A stretch of DNA of 64,000 nucleotides from Casuarius casuarius (Eukaryota > Chordata > Aves > Casuariiformes > Casuariidae): positions 457,643 to 521,642 of the forward strand of contig PTFA01000400.1 in assembly GCA_003342895.1 (NCBI GenBank), in the 5' to 3' direction. Positions within the stretch are counted from its first letter, which is position 1. Each line of letters begins with the position of its first letter. A model generated the notes under the pieces. That model saw nothing but the letters and a program-made list of their open reading frames with translations. It was not told the DNA's origin and made no database searches. The position numbers and the translations under genes are program-made. Below are positions 10,072 through 31,600 of this stretch, one piece after another.

Positions 10072-13000
10072 ATGCGGCCCCGGGCGCTGCCGCCGCCGCT
10101 GCTGCTGCTGCTGGTACCGGGCGCGCTGCAGCTCGGCGGGGCCCCGGCCCCGGCCCGCAACGTGCTGCTGCTCCTGGGTGAGTGCGGCCGCCGGCTCGGG
10201 CGGCCCGGGGGTCCCGGCCCCGCCGGCCCCTGTCCCGAGCCCGGGGGACGGGGCGGCCCCGGCGCTGGGCGGGCAGCAGGAGCGGGACCCCGGCGTCCTG
10301 CTGCAGCCCCTGCCGTGAGCCTGGTGCTCAGGGCACCGTGGCCTGCAACAGGGCTTAACCCCCCCCCTTGCAAGAGGGGGCAAAACCCTCTGCCCCGAGG
10401 ATGCTCCCCAGGCTGCAGCGGCATTCGTGCGCCCTGCAGAGCTGCCCGCCTTGCAGGGTTAGAGACGCCCTGGCAGGTCAGACCCCGTCGGCACGGCCAA
10501 CCCCGCGCGCCTCCTTTTCCCCTCCGCAGCGGACGATGGCGGCTTTGAGAGCGGTGCGTACAACAATTCGGCCATCCGGACACCCAACCTGGACGCGCTG
10601 GCCCGGCGCAGCGTCGTCTTCCAGAACGCTTTCACCTCCGTCAGCAGCTGCTCCCCGAGCCGGGCCAGCATCCTGACCGGCTTACCCCAGGTAGGGCCAC
10701 CCGCGCGCGCGGGGCACGAGGCCGGCAACCCCTGCACGGCCCCTGTTCGCCTGCGACCGGCCCTCTGCCCTGGGACCTGCCTCCCCGCGCGCCGGCGGAG
10801 GCGGGCTGGGCTTGGGCCAGGCGGGCAGGCACCAGCCCACCTTTCTGTTTCCCCCATTTGCAGCACCAGAATGGGATGTACGGGCTGCACCAGGACGTGC
10901 ACCACTTCAACTCCTTCGACGGCGTGTGGAGCCTGCCCCTGCTGCTCAGCCGAGCGCGTATCCGGACAGGTAGAGAGGCCAGGGCAAGGGAAACGGGCAG
11001 GAAAACCCTCCTCCGTGCGCTGAACCCCAGCAGGCAGGAGAGCTTGGCAACTACCTGACCTGTGAGTCAGACACCACTAACTAGCCACATGCCCCTATTT
11101 GTGCTGACACGAGTTTCATTTCCCTTCCCCTTCCCTCCGTGCCTCTGCCCTCGGTCTGGGAGAANGGCCCATTTCCACTTCTGTTCCTAGTCTTTCTCCT
11201 TCCCGGTTCCCAGGTTTACACTGGGCTCCTGCTTGACCTGANCCTCCTCCCGGGCTGCTTAGCTCTTCGAGCACTTACCCCCGCCTGTGACTGGAGGCAG
11301 TGGTCCCAGCGTAGGTCCCAGTTTCTGCTCAGATGCAGAAGTGCTGCTGCAGCCAGCAGCATCCCGTGAAATGACTGGAGAAATCAAGAGCACCTTCCCC
11401 TCCCGTCAGCATTTCCTCTGTGCAGCCAGTGCATGGAGGGAGATAAAAGCAGCAAGCAGCTCTCCACCCCGTGCTCTCCTCTTTTCTCCTGACACACCGC
11501 GCATCTGCCTTCTTTGCAGGGATAATTGGGAAGAAGCACGTTGGCCCAGAGGCCGTCTACCCCTTTGACTTTGCATACACGGAGGAGAACAGTTCAGTCT
11601 TGCAGGTTGGGAGAAACATCACTCGAATCAAAGCGCTTGTCCGAAATTTCCTCCAGAGCCAGGATGAGAGGTGAGACGGACGGTGCATCCCCGCGTATTG
11701 CCTCACGCCCTTGGAAACCCTGCAAGTGGGGTGTGGGAGCGATGAAGGGCTCCGACCAGGGAAAATAGCTGTGCTGAAGACACATCTTCATGTCCCAGCT
11801 GATCCTGAGTAGGAGAGGACATCTCTGGGTCTCCCCCCAGTCAGGACCCCAGATCGGATGGGAGCCCTGCCGCGGGTTTGGGTAGCGTCCGCACAGACAC
11901 CGAATCCCTGAACACCCCAGAGAAGGTCCGGGTGCCCGGGCAGCCCTTCCCTTCACCACAGCCACCCGTCAGTGGCTGCTGTCACCCTCCCCGCTTTCCA
12001 TTTCTAGGCCTTTCTTCCTCTACGTCGCCTTCCACGACCCCCACCGCTGTGGGCACTCCCAGCCCCAATACGGGGTCTTTTGCGAGAAATTTGGCAATGG
12101 AGAGAGCAGCATGGGCTGGATCCCCGACTGGAAGCCGCAGCTCTACAGCCCGGAGGAGGTGCAGGTGGGTCCCCGTAAGGACGTGCCGAGCCGCCTCGGT
12201 CGGAGCAGGGGAGGACACGGCTGGCGCTGGCCCTCGTCACCGCAGCAAGCGCTACGGGGTGGAGGCTGGTGAAGCCCAGCCCAGCGTCTGTGACCCCCTT
12301 CCCCGTGGTCACCCCAAGGCTGCCACATCCCCCTTTTCTTTCACTGTTTAGGTCCCTCACTTCGTTCCAGACACTCCAGCTGCCCGGGCAGACTTGGCAG
12401 CCCAGTACACAACCATCGGACGCATGGACCAAGGTGGGGAGCAGCCGGGGAAGGGGGATGCTGGGGCTAGGCTGATGCCTGCATGCACTGAGGTCCCTCC
12501 CGCACCGTCTCAGCTCTGCCCCTCTCTGAGCAGGCATCGGGCTGGTCCTGGAGGAGCTGCGGCATGCTGGCTTCCTCAACAGCACCTTGGTGATCTACAC
12601 CTCGGACAACGGCATCCCCTTCCCCAGTGGCAGGACCAACCTGTACCGTTCGGGCACTGCTGAGCCCCTGCTGGTCTCCTCCCCGGAGCACACCGGGCGC
12701 TGGGGGCAGGTCAGCCAGGCCTTTGCCAGCCTCCTGGGTAAGAGCTTGTGTCCTCTGGGAGAGGGAGCAGAGGTGAGCGGAGCTGTGCCTGAGGGTCACA
12801 GTCTGTCCTCTGCCTTCCCCACGCTGAAAGCCAAGGTCCTCTCCCTACTGGGCCAAGTCAGTCCTGCAGCCCTTGGCATTGGCATGCCTGCCCCCCCTAG
12901 CCAGGATGCCTGGTCCCCAGGAAAGGTGGGAAAGGACCACGGAGGAGCTGTGTCCCAGCCCTGCAGGAACATCAGCCCAAGACTTGGCTACATCCCCCAG

Positions 13001-13765
13001 AGCTGGAGCAGCTCCAGCCCCACGTGGCTGTCACGTTCCTCTCCTGCAGCAAAGCTGGCTGAACAACCCAAATTGCCCTAGGGAGAGGGGAGGAGCATGG
13101 ACCACCTGCAGCAGCAGACCCCAGAGCCCTTTCTCCACCTCTCTGGGGTTGAGCTTCCATGCACGAGTGCCAGCCCCCTCCTCTCACCCTTCTCTTCCTC
13201 TACAGATCTCACACCGACCATTTTGGACTGGTTCTCCATCCCCTACCCTACTTACAGCATCTTTGGCAGAAAGAAAGTGCAGCTTACTGGAAAATCTCTG
13301 CTGCCAGCACTGGAGCTGGAGCAGCCTTGGGCCACAGCCTTCAGCAGCCAGAGCCACCACGAGGTGACCATGTACTACCCCATGCGGGCCATCCAGCATC
13401 AGCAATTCCGCCTCGTTCACAATCTCAACTACAGGATGCCCTTTCCCATCGACCAGGACTTCTACGTCTCGCCCACTTTCCAAGACCTGCTCAACCGGAC
13501 CAGAGCCGGGCAGCCAACCCGCTGGAACAAGACCTTGCACGAGTATTACTACAGGGACCGCTGGGAGCTGTTCGACTGCAGCCGTGACCCCGCCGAGAGC
13601 CAGAACCTGGCCGCTGACCCCCGCTATGCCGCGGTCTTCGAGCTGCTTCACGCGCAGCTCTTGAAGTGGCAGTGGGACACCAGCGACCCGTGGGTGTGCG
13701 CCCCGGATGCTGTCCTGGAGGAGAAGCTGAGCCCCCAGTGCCAGCCGCTGCACAACGAACTGTGA
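10072..13765 (+). CDS. SGSH: SGSH, lysosomal N-sulfoglucosamine sulfohydrolase, complete
   Basis: Heparan N-sulfatase (sulfamidase). It removes N-linked sulfate from terminal glucosamine of heparan sulfate in the lysosome; loss in human causes Sanfilippo syndrome A. Eight exons: 10072-10177, 10530-10690, 10864-10969, 11520-11670, 12008-12164, 12352-12433, 12534-12737, 13206-13765. They total 1527 nt, giving 508 aa (human 502). Residues 1 to about 26 form a Leu-rich signal peptide. Asp37-Asp38 and Asp279-Asn280 (SDNGIPFP) fit the calcium-binding residues. Cys76 in the sulfatase motif CSPSR is the residue converted to formylglycine (human Cys70, a constant +6 offset). The C-terminus QCQPLHNEL is family-typical. 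The ATG has G at -3. Introns are GT-AG with consistent phases. Two ambiguous bases (11165, 11242) lie in intron 3 and do not affect coding. Confidence 0.97.
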
Positions 13766-14144
13766 CCGTTGCTTCGCCGTGCTGACCCCTTCCAGCACCC
13801 GTTGCCGCAGGGGGCTGCCAGGCGCCTGCCAGGCCTGGTGCCCTGTCCCCTGTCCTTACCCCAGGGACAAGGGAGCAGCCAGGGGAGCAGCCACGCTCGC
13901 TGCCATCAGCTCAGCGCCAAGGCCTGGGGCTGGCACGGCCTCGCAGCCCGGCCGCAGCGCTGCCTGCACGAGGTGGGGACGGGGCAGAAACCCAGACCGG
14001 CTGGTCCCGCGTTGCTGTGTCACACCCCGGGCTGTGCTCGCTGTATCACAGCCACCATCTGTCCCTGCAGCCCTAACGGATCCTCTGCCCCGGGGCCGTG
14101 GCTGTATTTTCGGCCAGGAAAGCTGCAATGCTAAATTACTTTCC

Positions 14145-14150
14145 AATAAA
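14145..14150 (+). terminator. SGSH: Polyadenylation signal of SGSH
   Basis: A canonical AATAAA lies 380 bp after the SGSH stop codon (13763-13765), the first one on the plus strand after it. It implies a 3' UTR of about 400 nt. Confidence 0.75.
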
Positions 14151-15157
14151 GCCGCGGGAGGAGAACGTCTCAGCTTTTACCTGGAGTTGCAGCACTTTCC
14201 TGCCGGGTCCGTTTCTCCGCCGCAGCGCTCCGCGTTGCACTGCCTGCTGTGGACCTCTCTGCGGGGGGGAGCTTCGCGCCGGCTCGTCCTCGGGGAAACG
14301 GGCAATCTGGGGCCAGCAAACACCAGCAAGCGTGCAGCAACGCTCAGTGCCGGTACGGTTTAATTTAGCAAAATATACAAAATGTACAGCAGCTCTGAAG
14401 TGTTTGTGCATGGGGACTGTGAGCCGGGCTGGGACACCTGGGACAAGCCGGAGCCAGGCCAGCTCCAGGCAGGGCCTGGCCCAGCGCTGGCAGAAGGGCC
14501 GCGGGAGCAGCCAGCGGGGCTGCAGCTCCAGCAGCGCCCGGCCTCGGGGCAGGGCATCGGACCAGGCACCCCCAGCTGCCAGCTGCCCTGGCCCACGGCA
14601 GCTGCCAGCCGCTCTCGCAGGGAAGGGGACAGAAAGCGTCCCGAGTTAATAGTCGTGGGTGTCCGCTGTTACTGGGGCCAGGCTGCAGCGAGGGTGAGCG
14701 TTAGCGTGGTTGTTAGCAGGTCGTTTACAGCTGGCTGCAGAGACCCTCTTGGCCCATCTGGTCCCTGTCCCCAGCCCAGGATCGTGGCTGAAATCAAAGC
14801 CCTCTCCCCAGCCCCAGGGCTCAGCACGAGTCCTGTGCTATCCACACCATCTTCCTCTGCTCATCAGCGTCTTCCTCTGCTCATCAGCGGCGGCTGCTCG
14901 GATGCAGCCGGGGGACCAGGCTCAGGACAAGGCACAGCCACGATGGCCCTGTAGGATTTTGACCCCTTGGAGCCAGTAGTGTCCCAACCAAGAAGAGGGC
15001 CGGGCCAGAGGTAGCACCAATTTTAGGTGGTTTGGGGCTGGGAGAGCCCACACTTCTCTCCACCGGAGAACAGCACAAACATCACAGTTCCTCAGGCCGC
15101 AGGAAGCCCAACGCCGCTCAGAGCGAACGAAGGCCACCAGGACAGACAGACCCACTC
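14151..15157. other. Convergent SGSH-GAA intergenic spacer, no gene seen
   Basis: About 1 kb lies between the SGSH poly(A) signal and the inferred GAA poly(A) signal. No reading frame resembling a protein and no RNA gene were found. In human, EIF4A3 and CARD14 occupy this interval, and neither is present here. A 20-bp direct duplication lies at 14850-14889. A TTTAAT at 14359-14364 (ATTAAA on the minus strand) could be a distal GAA poly(A) signal. Confidence 0.7.
14850..14889. repeat. 20-bp direct duplication
   Basis: TCTTCCTCTGCTCATCAGCG occurs twice in perfect tandem (14850-14869 and 14870-14889) in the SGSH-GAA spacer. It is probably a simple local duplication. Confidence 0.9.
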
Positions 15158-15163
15158 TTTATT
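15158..15163 (-). terminator. GAA: Polyadenylation signal of GAA
   Basis: TTTATT on the plus strand reads AATAAA on the minus strand, 677 bp beyond the GAA stop codon (15840-15842). It implies a 3' UTR of about 700 nt and places the GAA and SGSH 3' ends tail-to-tail, roughly 1 kb apart. Confidence 0.65.
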
Positions 15164-15839
15164 CACGGTACTTCCACCCCCTCAAACACCCCTGTGCAGA
15201 CAGATGTTCCCTTCTCGGCCCTTGCTGGAGATGCAGGTCCAGGCTTCGCCCAGGGTACAGCAGCAAGGGAAGTGCCGCAGAGCCCCAGCGCATCCCGGTC
15301 ATCGGAGCACGAGCCCCGACAGCACTGGGGGCAGAAGGCTCTACAGCTCCCAAACCGCAGTTTCCCAGCACCGACCTCCCCTGCGCAGCGAATGCTTTGA
15401 GCTTGGCTCAGACACTAAACGCGTAAGCCCAGCGTGCAAAAGGGGCTCCGCCTCTCGCCTGTATCTGTTCCAAAGACACAGTCGGGAGATGCCCTGTAGT
15501 CCCTGGACAGGTTAACAACTTTAGCACATTAACAGGTTTCTTGTCTCAGCAGGCACTTGGGTTTTTTCCTGTTTGGAAGTTATCAGGGCTCCCCATCCCC
15601 TGGGGTTCGGTGAGCCCTTGGATGCACATCTGGTAAAGAGCCCAGGCATTTCAAATCTAACTCATTTTAGCAAGAAACAAAGCAGACTTGAAAGGCAAGA
15701 GCCAGGCTTTGTGGGCAAGGGGGGATCCAGTTCTGCTTTTAAAAAGAAATGGCCAGATTCAGCCTAAGAGAGCGACCATATCGCAGCTCTCCACCCTACG
15801 GCACGCAGTGGTATGTGCTATGTACGGAGGCAGCCAGCC

Positions 15840-24850
<9,011 letters not shown>

Positions 24851-24862
24851 CTGCCGGGGGAG

Positions 24863-25438
24863 NNNNNNNNNNNNNNNNNNNNNNNNNNNNNNNNNNNNNN
24901 NNNNNNNNNNNNNNNNNNNNNNNNNNNNNNNNNNNNNNNNNNNNNNNNNNNNNNNNNNNNNNNNNNNNNNNNNNNNNNNNNNNNNNNNNNNNNNNNNNNN
25001 NNNNNNNNNNNNNNNNNNNNNNNNNNNNNNNNNNNNNNNNNNNNNNNNNNNNNNNNNNNNNNNNNNNNNNNNNNNNNNNNNNNNNNNNNNNNNNNNNNNN
25101 NNNNNNNNNNNNNNNNNNNNNNNNNNNNNNNNNNNNNNNNNNNNNNNNNNNNNNNNNNNNNNNNNNNNNNNNNNNNNNNNNNNNNNNNNNNNNNNNNNNN
25201 NNNNNNNNNNNNNNNNNNNNNNNNNNNNNNNNNNNNNNNNNNNNNNNNNNNNNNNNNNNNNNNNNNNNNNNNNNNNNNNNNNNNNNNNNNNNNNNNNNNN
25301 NNNNNNNNNNNNNNNNNNNNNNNNNNNNNNNNNNNNNNNNNNNNNNNNNNNNNNNNNNNNNNNNNNNNNNNNNNNNNNNNNNNNNNNNNNNNNNNNNNNN
25401 NNNNNNNNNNNNNNNNNNNNNNNNNNNNNNNNNNNNNN
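24863..25438. other. Assembly gap (576 N) over GAA first exons
   Basis: This is a run of N. It begins 12 bp beyond the acceptor of GAA exon 3, and CpG-rich sequence resumes at 25439. GAA exon 2 (start codon, signal peptide, propeptide and trefoil domain), exon 1 and the promoter should be here. Human exon 2 alone is about as long as the gap, so the N count is probably too small. Open frames reported across the gap are not real. Confidence 0.9.
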
Positions 25439-25639
25439 CGGGGCGGTCCCGGGCCCGGCCCCGCCCGGAGCCGCGCAGGGCAGCGAGATGGGAGAATGTC
25501 CCTCCCCTCGGCGGTCTTTAAGGAAGATTTGCACGCTGTACATTTAAATACATATATATATTTTACTTACAAAACCTGCAACACCTAGAAGAGCAGGGGA
25601 GGCTGGGTTACACTTACTGGAAGAACTCTAACAGATATT
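25439..25639. other. Short GAA-CCDC40 spacer, likely GAA promoter edge
   Basis: About 200 bp separate the gap from the CCDC40 stop codon. The left 90 bp are CpG-rich and could be the upstream edge of the GAA promoter or first exon. The rest turns AT-rich (ATATATATATTTT near 25550-25565). Both the CCDC40 3' UTR and the GAA promoter must fit in this stretch and the gap. Confidence 0.5.
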
Positions 25640-25644
25640 TTATT
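25639..25644 (-). terminator. CCDC40: AATAAA overlapping the CCDC40 stop codon
   Basis: On the minus strand the reading GAA TAA AA contains both the stop codon TAA (25640-25642) and the hexamer AATAAA. If it is used for polyadenylation, the 3' UTR would be only about 10-30 nt. No second canonical AATAAA was seen between here and the gap. Confidence 0.45.
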
Positions 25645-28600
25645 CGGATCTGGCTCCCTCTGTCTGCTCTGCTGCCCGCGAGCCCAGCCTGGACTCCAAA
25701 CGCTCGCTGAGCCACTGCAGAGCCCTTTGGTGCTGAGGACACTCCTTCTGGATCTGGTGGACTATGAGATTAATGGTGCGAAGCCGGTCCTGCAATTTCT
25801 GCTGCTCGTTTCTCCAGGCTTCTTCAGTGCGGCACAGTGGCGTGTATTTCCCTTCCTTCACTGCCTGCAGGTGCTTCTGGCGTGTTTGATAAGCCACAAT
25901 CTCCAAAAGATTCTAAAACAAACAACAACGGAAGCTGCTTTGGCAACAGACTGCATGTAGAAAGGAANTGTAAGAAAACTGAGTATGATTCATGTCGTGG
26001 AGGTACTGTAACCATCATATTTTGAAGTGGAATGGGTTCTTTAGAGGGACAGTTTTATGAAATCCCATTATAACAGCCCAACAGCAGCCCCAGCTTGACT
26101 GTTGTAGATGTACAGTCACACGTAGAATTCCATAAATCAGAGTAGTGCCATGCATACAAGGCAAACCTTGCCAGGACAGAGTTTTACCAACTTAAAATTT
26201 CACAGGTCATTCAAGACCTTGACCTGGCTCTCCAATTTGCAGTGTCTTCGCAGTAGCCAGCTGGCCTTCACAAAAGATAATTGTTACTTGACATTTTCAA
26301 GGGTACAAAAGACATCCTTCAGGCTGATGTTTCCAGCTGAGTGCTGCCTCGCTAAGAGTGTGAACCTGGCATCAATTCAAGGCCATTATGAGCCCTCAAA
26401 ATGGTCCAAGTGCTCAGGCTTTGGGGACCTTCAGAGAACAAGGGCCGTGAATGTTGAGCATGGAGTCTCAAGAAAAAGATGTGAGGAATGTGAGTGGGGA
26501 GAAAAAAGTAAACATTCAGATAAATTTGCTGTCAGTTCATCATTCATGCAGAAAAGCATGAACTCTGCAAAGACAAGCGATGTTAACTTGCCTGAAGTTC
26601 TCCTGTGAACTATTTATAAACTAAATTTAATCTAAGTATCTATTAATATTCTTTATTATTAAGCTATGCAGCAGTTCTGTTTGGACTGAATAGTCAAATC
26701 ATTGTCAGTTCTTGGAAAAAAACTAATGTGTTGCTAAAATTACATGCCAAGCACGCCCAGTTCTGGCTGCTAACGAGACAAGGAGATTAGGGGAGCCAGC
26801 AGCAGAAGAAAGTAGCAGGTACTATCTGCTCGTGTGCTGCGAGGGAACAGCATACTCACCCATCGTTTCTTTTTCTGAAGACATTCTAGGTCCGAATCCA
26901 GGCCATCAGACTCAGCCTGCAGGGCGCAAACTTCCTGCTGCTTTTTCAAGCAGGTGTCACTAAGGGATGCTTGGGTGCTCTTCAGCTCCGCGATAGTTTT
27001 GTTGCAGTCTTGAGCATTCTAGGAATTGGAAGAGAAGGAAATGGCAGATTCTGGTTCTTTAGTTCAGCTGCATTCCCAGCTATCTTCTGAGAAGTTGGTT
27101 TTTTTTAATGAGTTTCTAAAGGCTGTGCTCCCCATGCAAGGCTATACCTGCAAAGGTGCAGGTTCTGTGTACTGATCTCCAGTGTGTCTGTGTTAAGCGT
27201 ACATTGCTGTACTTGACTTTGCAGTGAGGTGAAGAGGAGCTGATCTTGTAGCTGATCACTCCCTTTGCTGGATCAGTTCCCTGATCTGGCTCACCTCACT
27301 GTCACACAAATATCTGTGCCACATTAGGGGATGGATGGAAATGCATGGCAGAAGCACAGCAGCCCCAATCCAAATGGGTTTAAATTGCCAGGGAGGTACA
27401 CCTGCTAACACACACACATGCAGAGACTTGGTTCCGTTAGGAACTCAGACTAAGAAAGATAACTGAGAAAATAAGTAGTGTGTGGGAGCTCAAAAAGTCC
27501 CGTTTAATCCTGAAACAGAGGCTATTTATTCAGGTACATGGCTGGCAATTCAGTCCTAAGAGAAAGCAAAGGATTTCCAAAGCTACATCCGGGATATCAC
27601 AGGATCCTGAGGGCATACATGAGTCTCATGGTAAGAATTAGTTCCGTGTCGCTGTGTCCTTAGTACTTTCCATGCCACCAGGGGGAAATCTTGGCTCAAG
27701 TAAATACAGCACCACCTCTTCCTTGTATACCCTAACAGCAGATCACGACGCAATGATAATGGAGATACTCACAGTTTTCCTAATTACAAGGCAAATGCAG
27801 GCTAAGTGAATTCTTGCAGCCGTGCTTTACTTGCTCACCTTCTGCGTTGCACTGATCTTCTTCCTCAGCTCCTGTTTCTTGCGGTGGAAGTCGCTCTTGG
27901 TGATGTGCTTCTTATCCATTTTGCTCTGACCTTCTCCACGAATCGCTATGGTCTCTCTACGAGAGACAGATGCCTCCATATCACGAATCATTTTCTCCTG
28001 CTGCTTCATCAGCTGGCCATAACGGACCTTTCATTTGTCAAGATATATTAAAAAAAAAAAAAAAGGCTGAAAATACCAAATGGTTACAAAAGGCACCTAA
28101 TTAAATTCTTCCGTATAGCACATCCCATCAACATAAACCAGGTATATGTGACACATGAGCCTTGGCAAGCCAAATTTGTTTTAAATCCAAACCTAGTTTG
28201 CACAGTGTGGATCTGGAAGGCAGAGAGCTAAATTAGTTACCGACTCTACAACAACTTGTCTAAAGTAATCTTCAAAAAGTTTCACTGGAACTCACTTCTG
28301 CTTTTGCTATTGCAAATATCTTGAGAATGAAAGGGAAGAGTTTCTTTGCCAGAAGATAGATGGCTTCTAACTAGTGATTAACATGGTGTAGTGTTTAATA
28401 ATATCTCTTTGCTTGTAAATTGGAGTCACAGAATCAGGTAATAGACATATTTCAAAGAAAATTCTTTCTCAGCTATGTCTAAATTTTACTGCGGTCACGC
28501 AGAAAGTGCAAGGATTGCTTAAAGTGCAAGGATTGCCTAAAGTGCATTCATGCTGAACATATTTAATTCAGTCTAGCTGCAGGGTGATGAGATTTCCCCG

Positions 28601-31600
28601 ATACTGCTACAGCCTTGAAGACGCTACTTCTCCAGCTTTTTTTTTCCCTGCCTTATGTTTGAGCAATTCCATTGAAGCTGAATAAGTTGCATGCAACTCC
28701 TCCTCTTCAGTCCTCTTTCCCAATAGCTTACTTGCATCCTATGAATCTCTGTTCTCATGGCTCGGATTTCGCCTTGTCCTGTCTCAGAATCCACTGTTGA
28801 ACGCATTTCTTTGGCCAGCTGGATCTTTTTCTCCCACAGCATGATTTGATGCCTTCAATGACAGAAAGGGAAAGGAGTGCCTTTGTGAACAACAGGGAAG
28901 ATGTTCATCAGTGGCACCACACTCCAGAAGCCAATTCTGAACACAAAGTTGAATGGTTCAGCAGAAAATTAAGGTTTGCATATGAGACATGTCATAAGGC
29001 AGCAACACCCTCAGTGTGAAGTCAGACAGGAAGCTCTGCAATTTAGAAAGCACATGGTGAGTGTAAAAACAAGCCAGCCCAGACTGACAGGGGGCTGATA
29101 GCCCCCAATTAATTGCCCAGGACAGCACATTTGCTCTGAGTTACTGGCAGAGGAGATGCCATGCGCAGCTTCCCATACTGATCTTGGCAACATCCAGCAC
29201 AGATAAATATGCTGGAATCATTAAAGCCGACATCCTCTCAGCTCTTGCTGGTTCCAAAGATGGCTAGAGGCCCCAGCTGCTCTGAAAAGAAATCACAAGA
29301 AATCATAAAATTCTAGATGCTTAACTGGGGAGGGGAAGGGACAGGGAAAACACCACACAAAATATAGTTACTGTGGCCTAAAAAATTAGAATGCTGCTAA
29401 AGGAGCCTTCAGTTTCTGCATTTCAAAAATTTGTTAAACTACTTTCAACTTCTCCAAGAAGGGTAGAAGCACATTTGCTGCTGTGATTGGAGAAGGAAGG
29501 TAATATGGACCCATACACAAGAGTTCAAAGACTGTGGCATAAGGCAAGAATCTCTCTGGTACCTACTCTGCTTCCACCAAGCTGTTTAGGAGTCTTTCCT
29601 TCTCCTCACTCAATTGACTGTGCTTCTCCTGCATCTCAATTGATTCTTTTTCTGCTGCCTAGATTTGGGAAGCAAAAATCAACACAGTATTGTCAGATTG
29701 AGAAAGGTTTACAGGATCGCTGTTTGCCTCCTATCTTCATACCCTTTTTGTTTGCCAGTCTTTACACCCACACAAATGGTATACCTAACTTGTTTCTCCT
29801 GTGTAATTAAAGTCATCATCCTTAAGCAAGAAACAAACTTGGATGCCTTTTCTGTGCATAACTATATAGACTGCATAACTGTATATAACTACAGTAGAAC
29901 TACCTCCCTCTGGTCATATTATTTTGTACCACAAAGCTATTTTCTTCTGGGCCACCTGCTGCACAGAACTCTTGAAAGCCCAGTCAGACTGCAGGATGGC
30001 AGGCTGTGCCCTGGCAATGAAAAGCCAAGCCTCCGTACCTTCAGAGAGCGTACAAACTCATTCTCTGTGATAATGTTGCCATATTGCAACTCCTCAAAGC
30101 TGTTGCTGTTCTTGTTGATCAATATATTTAACTTTATCAAGTCATTTGACATGTTCCTCATGTGACGTTCAATGTCTTTCTGCTCTTTTGTTTCCTGCTG
30201 AATTTCATCTACAGGTGAACAGAAGAAAGATTTAAAATTCCCTTGAACGCTGGACTGAGTACAGCCAAGGTGTGACAGACTGCAATTAGACCAGGCAACA
30301 CTGCATGCAGAGCCAGCTGTGTCCTATGTACCCTGCCAAAACACCTCTCCATAAGCCCCAAAATCAAGTAAAGATTTTGGAAATAGACTACTGTGAAAGA
30401 GAGTTGGTTTGGGCTGAGGAAAGTGCTGTCACCTACCAACTACTTGCAGACTTTATTTAAGAAGGGTAACACATGAGATCATCACTTAGGGTTTGACTGT
30501 GTGAGTTAAAGACAGCAAGATCAGATCATTACAGGGAATAATGACATGCAAAATGGCAGAAAGTGCCTGGCTTTTAGCCCCAGAGCATACTTCTGGGGCC
30601 ATATGCATTATTGCTCACACATATATAGGAATACTGAAGGCATTCTTTGGTGAAGGGTCTAACATTACCTGCCTGTAAACCTTTGCTGCCTTTTTTCTCT
30701 GTCCATCGATGAACATTATAAGAAAAAGTTAGGGAATGACTTACTTTCAATGCGCACTTTCTTCTGCTGCATGATTGTGATCTGCTTCTTTAACATATCC
30801 AAGGAGGTTAGCTGCTCCTCCCGTCCGTGCGTTAATTTGACCAGCTCTTTCTGCAGCTTAAGCCAGTACTTCTGCAGTGTCATCACCTCAGAATTACATT
30901 CTTCTATCTGCTTGGTCAGTCTGTTGATCTCAATTTCCAGTGGTCCCAACTCTTGCCCCTATAAGAGGTTAAAATTTGGAATTAATCAGAGAGAAGCTGC
31001 TGGAGCACTTATTTATAGAATTATTGCAGAAGGCCAGTCCAACTAATAAGATACCCACTAAATACTTTGACTATATTGTTTTTTTGTCATTTAGCTACTT
31101 TCTGCCTCAGTTTGCCATGAGTTGAATGGGAATAATAGAACTACCTGACCTCACAGAAATAAATGGAATATAAATCTGTAAAGTTCTCAGATTCTGTGGT
31201 GAGATGGCCACCTAAGCATTTACAATAGATATACCTGGACATCTGAAAATTTGCAAAGTGTATGCTGTAGTATTCATTTGCAAGTTGGAATCCATAAAGC
31301 TCTTCCTGTTCATAGGGCTAGGGATAGATCTAGATATCATCTGAATGGGGCCAACTATCCAGTGACTTAAGTCATTCCCCGCCCCTTCCATCCTCCCTTT
31401 GTCAATCTTTGCTGATTTTATAATGTCAACCCTTTAACTTCCAGAGTATTGATGTAATTCAACATTTTCATCAGGTGTAGACAACTCCTCGCAGAAAACT
31501 CTGCTACGTACACCCTCATTTCACAATGATTCCCCATTGCTAGCTTCTCTTTACATGCACTAAGAACTGACTGACAACTTTTAACATTTACACTACTTAG

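Noticed and set aside
8278..10383. 701-codon open frame on the minus strand across SLC26A11 exons and the divergent promoter
   Set aside because: It reads through introns and the promoter. Only short parts coincide with true exons in frame, and GC-rich DNA has few stop codons.
26150..26608. 152-codon plus-strand open frame in a CCDC40 intron
   Set aside because: No similarity to known proteins and no splice or promoter context. Chance is sufficient.
27675..27688. CTCF-like CCACCAGGGGGAAA
   Set aside because: The 5' half is perfect, but the required GC after the G run is AAA, so the core is incomplete.
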